Shown here piece by piece: positions 1 to 6,900 of a stretch of 9,845 nucleotides of DNA; within the stretch, counting starts at the first letter, position 1; each line of letters starts with the position of its first letter. Made by a program: the position numbers and the translations under genes. Source of the DNA: Bacteroidota bacterium (lineage in GTDB: Bacteria > Bacteroidota > Bacteroidia > Bacteroidales > GCA-2748055); NCBI GenBank assembly GCA_024244665.1, contig JAAEOI010000666.1:1-9845 (forward strand), written 5' to 3'. The notes below the pieces were generated by a model. It did no database searches, had not been told where the DNA came from, and saw only the letters and a list, made by a program, of their open reading frames with translations.

Positions 1-2
1 AA

Positions 3-80
3 GGACCCGTCTTTGAATCCAGCTTCCAACTAGATGCTTTAGAGGCGTTCACTAAAATGGTAGAAGATTATAATAAATAA
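3..80 (+). CDS. 3' end of an unidentified gene (partial)
   Basis: This is the C-terminal tail of a protein whose start lies left of the window. The frame beginning at base 3 reads 25 codons, ending LDALEAFTKMVEDYNK, then TAA at 78-80. The other two plus frames hit stops within the first 40 bases. The composition (amphipathic, Glu/Lys-rich helix) is that of a normal soluble protein end, and a strong plus-strand terminator follows 26 bases after the stop, which supports a real gene in this frame. I do not recognise the family from so short a tail. It is convergent with the minus-strand units and the giant gene to its right, so it is not part of their transcription unit. Confidence 0.7.
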   Translation, partial: GPVFESSFQLDALEAFTKMVEDYNK

Positions 81-106
81 CAATAGTTAGAATTTATTAC
101 ACTATT

Positions 107-144
107 AGTAGAGACGACCATTAAAGGTCGTCTCTACTTGTTTT
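107..144 (+). terminator. Rho-independent terminator of the left partial gene
   Basis: A perfect 12-bp stem, GTAGAGACGACC (108-119) with GGTCGTCTCTAC (126-137), can be extended by A107-T138. It closes a 6-nt ATTAAA loop and is followed by TTGTTTT. It lies 26 bases after the stop codon of the left gene, the usual place for an intrinsic terminator. The T-tract is on the plus strand, so it mainly serves that gene. Confidence 0.88.
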
Positions 145-446
145 ATGAAAACAAGAAGTTCTATAAATCAGATTAACCTACCTTATACCATTTCCTTAAT
201 GAGCATACTGTGAGGTTTTATATTCTTTGAATACATTAACTATAAATTATTAGGAACTACTCCTGATACTTTGGATGACTAATATAATTTTATCGGACTA
301 TACTCCTAAAATGTAGCTAGAATTAAAACTGTTAAGATAGAATGTTACCTTTTTTGTGCTACAAGGGAAGAGGAGTTCCTCTATACCTCCAGACGTTATC
401 GGAATTGAACCATAGAAAGGTGTCAACTCCCACCAACCTTTTCCCC
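145..446. other. AT-rich intergenic stretch without a recognised gene
   Basis: About 300 bp between the left gene's terminator and unit A. Open frames here are short and lack recognisable motifs. The only local structure seen is a 6-bp inverted repeat AGAGGA/TCCTCT around 369-382 with a 2-nt centre, which is too tight for a convincing hairpin. No tRNA, promoter or coding remnant could be supported. Confidence 0.5.
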
Positions 447-472
447 CAAATCCTGGCGTCAAACTGGCGCAT

Positions 473-506
473 AAAAAAGACACCTACAAGTGGTCTTGTA
501 AGTATC
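473..506 (-). terminator. Intrinsic terminator of the unit A RNA
   Basis: Read on the minus strand, GATACTTACAAG pairs with CTTGTAGGTGTC over 12 bp, including two G-U pairs, around an ACCA loop (hairpin 479-506). Six T's follow (473-478). On the plus strand the two wobble pairs would be C/A mismatches, so the structure is made for minus-strand RNA. It begins 9 bases after the tRNA-like 3' end. Unit B has a terminator at the same place with a different stem sequence. Confidence 0.75.
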
Positions 507-515
507 TGATTTACT

Positions 516-628
516 GTGGGCCCAGCTTGGCTTGAACCGGGCCGACCGTTAATAATTGGTCCAGTGGACAATTTCAGGGAGGAGCCAGCCTGTGGCGGGG
601 GCCCGTGCTCGACCCCCTGATTATGAGT
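516..628 (-). ncRNA. tRNA-like structured RNA candidate, copy A
   Basis: On the minus strand the segment starts with ACTCATAATCAGGGGGTCG, which matches the anticodon loop (CAU), anticodon 3' stem and variable region of a Bacteroidota-type tRNA-Met/Ile2. It ends with GGTTCAAGCC and GCTGGGCCCAC, which resemble a T-loop and acceptor 3' strand. The acceptor 5' half and D-arm are absent, and about 72 nt lie where the T-stem 5' strand should be. That insert can fold: GGGGG (minus strand, 617-613) with CCCCC (601-597) around an 11-nt loop; GGCTGGC with GTCGGCC (590-584 with 546-540) including two G-U pairs; and an inner hairpin TTG-TCC/GGACCAA with one bulge. The T-stem cannot form here (CCCGG against CAAGC), so this is not a working tRNA. 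No promoter was recognised. It may be an ncRNA or an inert attachment-site scar. Confidence 0.42.
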
Positions 629-839
629 TTCCTTTATTCGATATAGTATCTGCTTCGAAAAAATCGGGATATTTGAGTTATCTTCACATTTACAGGGTTT
701 TATGTGTTTCCACCAAAATAATTAACTGCTCATTTAGTGTAAAATATTACACTGGTTTACATGGATTTGCAGAGATACTGGCGAAAAAACTGGCACATTG
801 TATGATGAAGATGTTAAAGAGGATCAAGCTTGAGTTTCT

Positions 840-977
840 TCAGACTGGAAACACCGAATGGTGGAATTGCTGAATTACTGTGTACACTGAAAATTGCTGA
901 TCCTGGAGTCCGATATAACCCTCTTTGGATTTGCTATTGGACACAAGTTCATCCCATTCCGGCCTAAGCAGTTTCAT
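840..977 (-). pseudogene. Remnant of a DUF1080 (3-keto-disaccharide hydrolase-type) gene
   Basis: A 45-codon open stretch on the minus strand starts at an ATG at 975-977, just past the giant gene's stop, and ends at TGA (840-842). It contains RPEWDELVSNSK followed directly by KEGYIGLQD. From family knowledge, DUF1080 proteins (PF06439) end with a W-x-x-L-V-x-x-SKF segment, a short spacer, then G-(H/Y)-I-(G/A)-LQDHG and a VW(F/Y)RN strand. Here the spacer seems deleted, LQD is followed by QQFSVY instead of HG..VW, and nothing of the large N-terminal part is present. It therefore looks like a doubly truncated fragment and not a functional small protein. In-frame TAA TAA and an out-of-frame start at the giant gene's end argue against coupled translation. 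Identification is from motif memory only. Confidence 0.5.
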
Positions 978-979
978 TA

Positions 980-3900
980 TTATCTAACCAGAACTCTCTC
1001 TACATATACATTCTGTCCGGTTTCCAGGATCATCAGGTATGCACCCGGAGCTGAATGTATCTGAATATCTCCTTTCAGTGTATAGGTGTTCTTATAGAGT
1101 ACTTCATTGCTTATGGTCTTACCTTCGATGGAAATTAGTTTCAGTACCATTCTTCCCTGATAATCGTGACTGAATTCATAAAAGAATACACCATTGTTAG
1201 GATTTGGATAAATCTTAAACATCTGGGCTAAAACATTTGAGGGAAGTCCGGTTTGAACCTCAGGAATGGTAACTAAATTCGATTTAATGGGACATTCTTT
1301 ATCATCTTCGCCGATTTCAAGCTGGTACGTTCCAAGATTTTGATTTGCCACGTAAAAGTAATCGCTGGCACCTGGGATTGGGTCCCCATCATAATACCAC
1401 TGGTATGTGGAAGCATTTTGATTTTCACAAAACAGATAATAGACTACCGGACCATTGTTTGCAAATATAGCAGGCTTATCAGGAGCATCTTTCCATAAAT
1501 GAGTGAATTTCCTTAATTCCGATTCACATCCTTGGTCAGATGCTTTTACCTGGTAATTGCCTGGTGCCATTGGCCCGTTTAAGCCATCCTTTTCCAGATC
1601 TGAAATGACCTCTCCATTATGATACCAGAGATAACTATAATCTTCATTTGAGTTTGTAATGGCGATTTCTATGATTTCATCCGGACAATGTTCAATAAGG
1701 GTGTCCTGCCCGATGGATAGTGCCGGTAGCGCCGGCTTATTAGAAAATGTGATGCTTCTAATATTGGAGAGAGGACTCGGGCAACCTATGTCATTTACAA
1801 TTTCCAGATGATAATCTCCGGTCTCGTCGATACTTATCTGATTTACGTAGCTTTCGATTGTGGAATTATCCTTCTTCCAGATACAGTATTCACCGGAATT
1901 GAGGATATCATAAGAGAGCTGCAAGCTTTCACCTGTGCAGAATGCAGTTTGGTTGGTACCTTGAATTACAGGTTTGGAGGGGTGTTCCAGGGCCAGTATA
2001 TCTATGGTATCCCGAGCCTCGCTGCTGCAATTAAACTGGTTAAGAATTGTAAGGGAATAGCCTCCTGTTTTTGAAACAGTCAACTCATTAGAATTGATAT
2101 GTAAAGGGCCACCATCCTTTTTCCAGCTATAAGAATAACCCTCGCCATATTCAACCCTCAGCATAACACTATCCGTTCCGCAAAATTCAGCACTGCCTTC
2201 AAGTTCAATTACAGGAGGGGATGGGGGTGGATTCACAGTTACATGAATATTGTCCATGGAAGTGCATGAGGCAACAGGGTTAACCACCTCGGCGGAATAG
2301 CTACCTCCCGGTCCATGTATTGTCAGCTGGGGCTCTGTGGCATATGAGATATTTACATCGTTAATCTTCCACTGATAGCTATAATCTTCATGAAATGCCA
2401 CATTGAGAACTGCACTGTCTCCTTCACAAAAGATATTACTATATCCAGGAGAGAGTGAGGGAGAAGCATCAGGATATGCTGCTACAATGACAAGCTGCGT
2501 ATCAGCATCCCAGCATCCATTATCTGCAAAAATTGTCAGCCTTGCGGTATCACTGTTTACATATATTTTCTCTATTGAATTCTGAATGTATGATTGCTCA
2601 CCATTGCCAAAATCCCACACCCATGAGTCGATGGTTGTTCCATTGACGACGGAGTGATTTTCAAGAACGGAGGGCTGATCCTTGCATACAGGCAACACGC
2701 TGAAAGATGCATCAGGTGAGAGATTTACAATGACCTGGCGAACTCTTTCGGTACTGTCTCCTGATTGCGAATAAACCCAGAGAGAGACATCAAATGTGCC
2801 GGCTGACTGGAAAAGGTGAACAGGATGTTGAACTCCGGAAGTGGTCCCATCATCAAAATCCCAGCGCCACCTGATAATTGTATCGGTTGTTACCGAGAGA
2901 TCGGTAAAACTGGTATGCTCCCTTTGGCAAACAATATCAAAGGTAAAATCGGGGCTGACATCAGTTATTAAGAAAGATTGCTCCTGTGCCCACGGCCCTT
3001 TATTGTATTTCTGGTTCACAGCCTGCACGCTCCAATAGTATGTGCCGGGTTCCAGGTTGTGAATCAGCCAGCTGGTATCGACCGGGACATTTCCAAAACC
3101 TGCGACACCTATGCCGGATTTAATCTCATGTCCTCCCGGTGAGGTGCCAATCCTGAGATTATAGGAGTAACCGGCCCCTTTTGCATCGTCCGGTCGATCC
3201 CAGTATACCAGGTAATCCAGGCCTTTCAGTTCCGAACTCAGCTTGCTCAACACTGAAGGTGCTTCAAAACCAGGATTGGTGTTGTTTCTGAATATACCCT
3301 CATCAGTGCCGGCGTCCAGATCACCATCCTGATCAATGTCACCCACATTGTAGAGATTCATTCTTTCAATGATATCATCAATGCGAACTTCGGTAAAAGT
3401 ACCATCCAGTTTATTCAGATATAACAGGTTTCTTTGTCTGCCATTGTTATAACCGCTTATGATCACATCGATAAATCCATCATTGTTATGGTCCCCCCAT
3501 AAAATATCCAGTCCACCTCCATACCCATTGTTGTACCCTCTGATGTTGGTATGGATATCTACGAACTGATCATTACCGGTATTCCTATAGATTTTGGAAA
3601 TATTATTGTGCGCATCATCCTGTCCAACCAACAGGATATCAAGATCGTTATCGCTATCATAATCTGCAAATGAAACAGCGTCATATATTAAATCAACGAT
3701 GTTTGCATTGATATCGGTGAATTGATCATCGCCATCATTCCTGTAAATAACAGATCCCATATTGAATATATCAAGATCGCTGTCATTATCGTAATCAAAG
3801 AAGTAGATGCCGGTAATTTCATCTTCAATCCTGGTAAAAAGATTGTTTTTATCATTTCTGTATATACCCGTTTCTGAAACAATATCAAGGTCCCCGTCGG

Positions 3901-6900
3901 CATCGTAGTCACCTGTATTAAAAAGCCCCAGTGAAGGAACAAAGTTGAAGCCTGTGTTGGTGAAAACGTTGTTCCCGTCGTTTCTGTAAATGGAATCGGA
4001 GGAGAGTACATCCAGGTCACCATCATTGTCATAATCCACCCATTGATAGTTCTCGCCCGGGTATATGTTAATCGATACGGTGGTGAAGTTGTTGTTTCCA
4101 TCATTTCGCAACACTGAACTTGCCAGCAAGTCTAAATCGCCATCATTGTCATAATCCCCCCAGAATCCTTCATAACTGATCTGCCAATCATCCAGGATAT
4201 TTGTAAACATCGGATTGATATCGAAAGACTGCTCTTCAGAAAATTGCGAAGCATTGTAAGTATTATCGACGGACTGAACCCTCCAGTAGTAGGTCCCTAT
4301 GGGCAGATCCCGGATAATCTTAAAGGTGTTGGTATTGGCATTGCCCATGGCAGGAATGGCCCTTTGATATCCACCCTGCTCCACCATGGCAGTAAGGATG
4401 TCACCGGCCCCCGGACTGCTTCCAATAACCACATTATAGGTGAGTCCTGCCGAGGGTGTAAGGTCATCGTCCGCCGGATCCCAGCTCAGGGTCGCCTGGT
4501 TGGCCGACACCACTGCCTGTAGTCCTTCCGGAGTGAAAGGGGCACTTGTCCGGTTCTCGGTGTCATTCAGGTATATAGTATTATTAGCAACGATATCCAG
4601 ATCCCCATCATTATCAACATCGCCCCATTTTCCGGCATATATTTCAAACCCAATATTGACAGAGGTGAATTTATTGTTGCCATCGTTCCGTATAATGATA
4701 TCTCTAAGGAAAGTGAGTAGATCCAGGTCGCCGTCATTGTCATAATCCCCCCATTCAGCTGTACTTTGATAAGTCCAGTCTCCTCCGGGTATTCCGACAC
4801 CTATGTCCAGAAAAGTTTCATCGCCCTGGTTCTGAAGGATCTGGGTGCTCCCACCCCCACCATAAAGCCCCCCGGTAATAAAAATATCCAGGTCCCCATC
4901 GCTGTCATAATCCCCCCAGGAGAGTCCACCATAACTATAGCCTACAATTCCTGCATCGATATTTGTGAACGAACTACCCGCATTGTTCCTTAACACAGAA
5001 GTAAAAATATTCTGACTTAAGTTATATCCACAGGTAAGTATATCTGAATATCCATCATTGTTGTAGTCACCCACGGAGATCGATCCTCTTCTTGCATCTT
5101 CAATTTCCAGCTCCGAATCTGTGAATGTATCGTTTCCATCGTTCCTGTACAGGAGACCCAGTGGCTCTCCGTCATCGGAATTCTCATGGTTGCCATAAAC
5201 GGCCAGATCCAGGTCTCCGTCGTTATCATAATCTATCCAGGAAAGCGTCCCCATCCAGGTACCTTCCATTCCGGCATCGATATCTATAAATGTGCCATTG
5301 TCATTGCGGTAAACTTTTGTCCAGAATTCCCCGGCATAATAATTACATGCAAAATCCAGGTCACCATCGTTGTCATAGTCTCCCCATGCAAAATCCGAAT
5401 CCCCTCCGTATATATCAGGTATAGCTGTACCTATATCAACAATTCCTCCTCCCTGAGAAATATCATTGCGGTATATGGTCGTATTCGAACTGCTGCCAAT
5501 AAGGATATCCAGATCACCATCCCCGTCATAATCACCCAGGTATGGAGTACCGTCCCCATCGTAGCTGTATCCCGTTTCTGTAAAACACGCTGAAAAGGCT
5601 CTCTCGGCAATAACTTCAGAGGCCAGGTAGCCATGGTCTATGGTCTGAACACTCCAGTAAAAGGTGGAATTAGCGGGCTGGTTTTTGAGGGTCCAGCTAT
5701 TGACAGATCCTACATTCCCTTTTTCAGTTAATTTTCTAAAACCTGTTGCTGAATTGATGGCTCCCTGCTTAATATCGCTGGCTCCGGAAGAGGTCCCAAT
5801 TCTTATATCATAGCTCAGACCATCCCTGAAAGTTTCATTATCCTCAGGAGTGTACCAAGAAAAGGTAACATCCGTACCATTCACTTCTAATCTCAGATCT
5901 CTCGGTGGGTTGGGAGGTGTGTTGGGTTTCTCACAAAGATTCTGGAAGATCCTGGTAATCCTTGTCCCGTTATAGCCTGAAACAAGTATGTCAAGGTCAA
6001 GGTCATCATCATAATCGGCCCATTCCACTGAGCTGTATTGGGCAACGGGAAAATTGTTTGAGCTTTGTTTATGAAATTGATTCCCACCATCATTCACATA
6101 TATTTCAGATACCATGCCAACAGTGGAGTTGTATCCTGAAAGGAGTATATCCAGGTCCCCGTCATTATCAACATCGCCCCAGTCGGTATCCCCACGGAAA
6201 ATTCCAGTGATACCGGCTCCTGCCTGTTCTGCAAAAGTCCCACTGCCGGTATTCTTATACAATGTGGTATGTGATCCTCCGTTATAGCCACTGACGAGAA
6301 TGTCGGGGCGCTCGTCATCGTTATAATCGCCCCACGAAATTTTACAGTAATATACCCCTGCAATCCCCGAGGCACCCAGGTCCGTAAAAACACTACTCCC
6401 CTCGTTGCGGTATAACCTTGAGAAAGCTCCCAGGCTGGTGTTATAGCCGGCAATCATGATATCCAGGTCACCGTCGCGGTCAAAGTCTTCCCAGGTACAG
6501 TCACTCCTGTCGGCTCCCGCAAGACTGATCCCCGTCATCTCCGTAAAAGAGTTATTTGAATTGTTCCTGAAAATCTTTGATACCTGCACAGCACTTAAAT
6601 TCCTTCCGGAAATAAGCAGATCCGCATCCCCGTCATTGTCATAATCGCCCCAGTCCATGGAGCAATAAGAGTATCCTCCAAAGTTGATTCCCGTTTGCTC
6701 AGTAAATGTGTTGTTTCCATTGTTCCGGTACAATCCTGACACTGCAATATCGGTCTGGTCCAGTCCGGCTACCAGTATATCCAGGTACCCGTCACCGTCA
6801 TAATCTACCCAGGAACCTTCACCGTAATGGATCCCTTTCAAAACGATTCCGGTCTCTGCTGTGAAGCTGTTATTGCCATTGTTCCGGTACACTTTTGAAA

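Larger units (their letters stand above)
447..795 (-). repeat. Unit A: left copy of a ~350-bp flanking direct repeat
   Basis: Unit A is homologous along its length to 9161-9512 in the same orientation. It begins with CAAATCC (447-453), overlapping a CTGGCG pair (453-458 and 464-469). It ends with GGATTTG (763-769), which is inverted to the start motif, then a second CTGGCG/CTGGCA pair (778-783 and 790-795). Between them, in minus-strand transcription order, are a 32-bp block at 738-769 identical to unit B, about 110 bp of moderately similar spacer, the RNA-like core (628-516), and a terminator (506-473). The most conserved parts are the ends, the 32-bp block and segments of the core, while the spacer and the terminator stem have diverged. 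This pattern suggests constraint on the conserved blocks rather than recent duplication. Confidence 0.8.

Noticed and set aside
298..483. 61-codon minus-strand open frame overlapping the left end of unit A
   Set aside because: It starts inside the terminator and end motifs of unit A, and no family motif is seen. Considered as an integrase remnant, but there are no tyrosine-recombinase catalytic motifs.
556..873. 105-codon plus-strand open frame across unit A
   Set aside because: It runs through the RNA-like core and the unit end, has no recognisable domain, and unit B has no matching frame. It is a chance open frame.
3688..4104. 138-codon minus-strand frame and the many other 60-135-codon frames within 980-8809
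   Set aside because: They are shadow frames created by the repetitive calcium-loop codons; low-complexity Met/Thr/Ile/Trp-rich translations repeat with the blade period.
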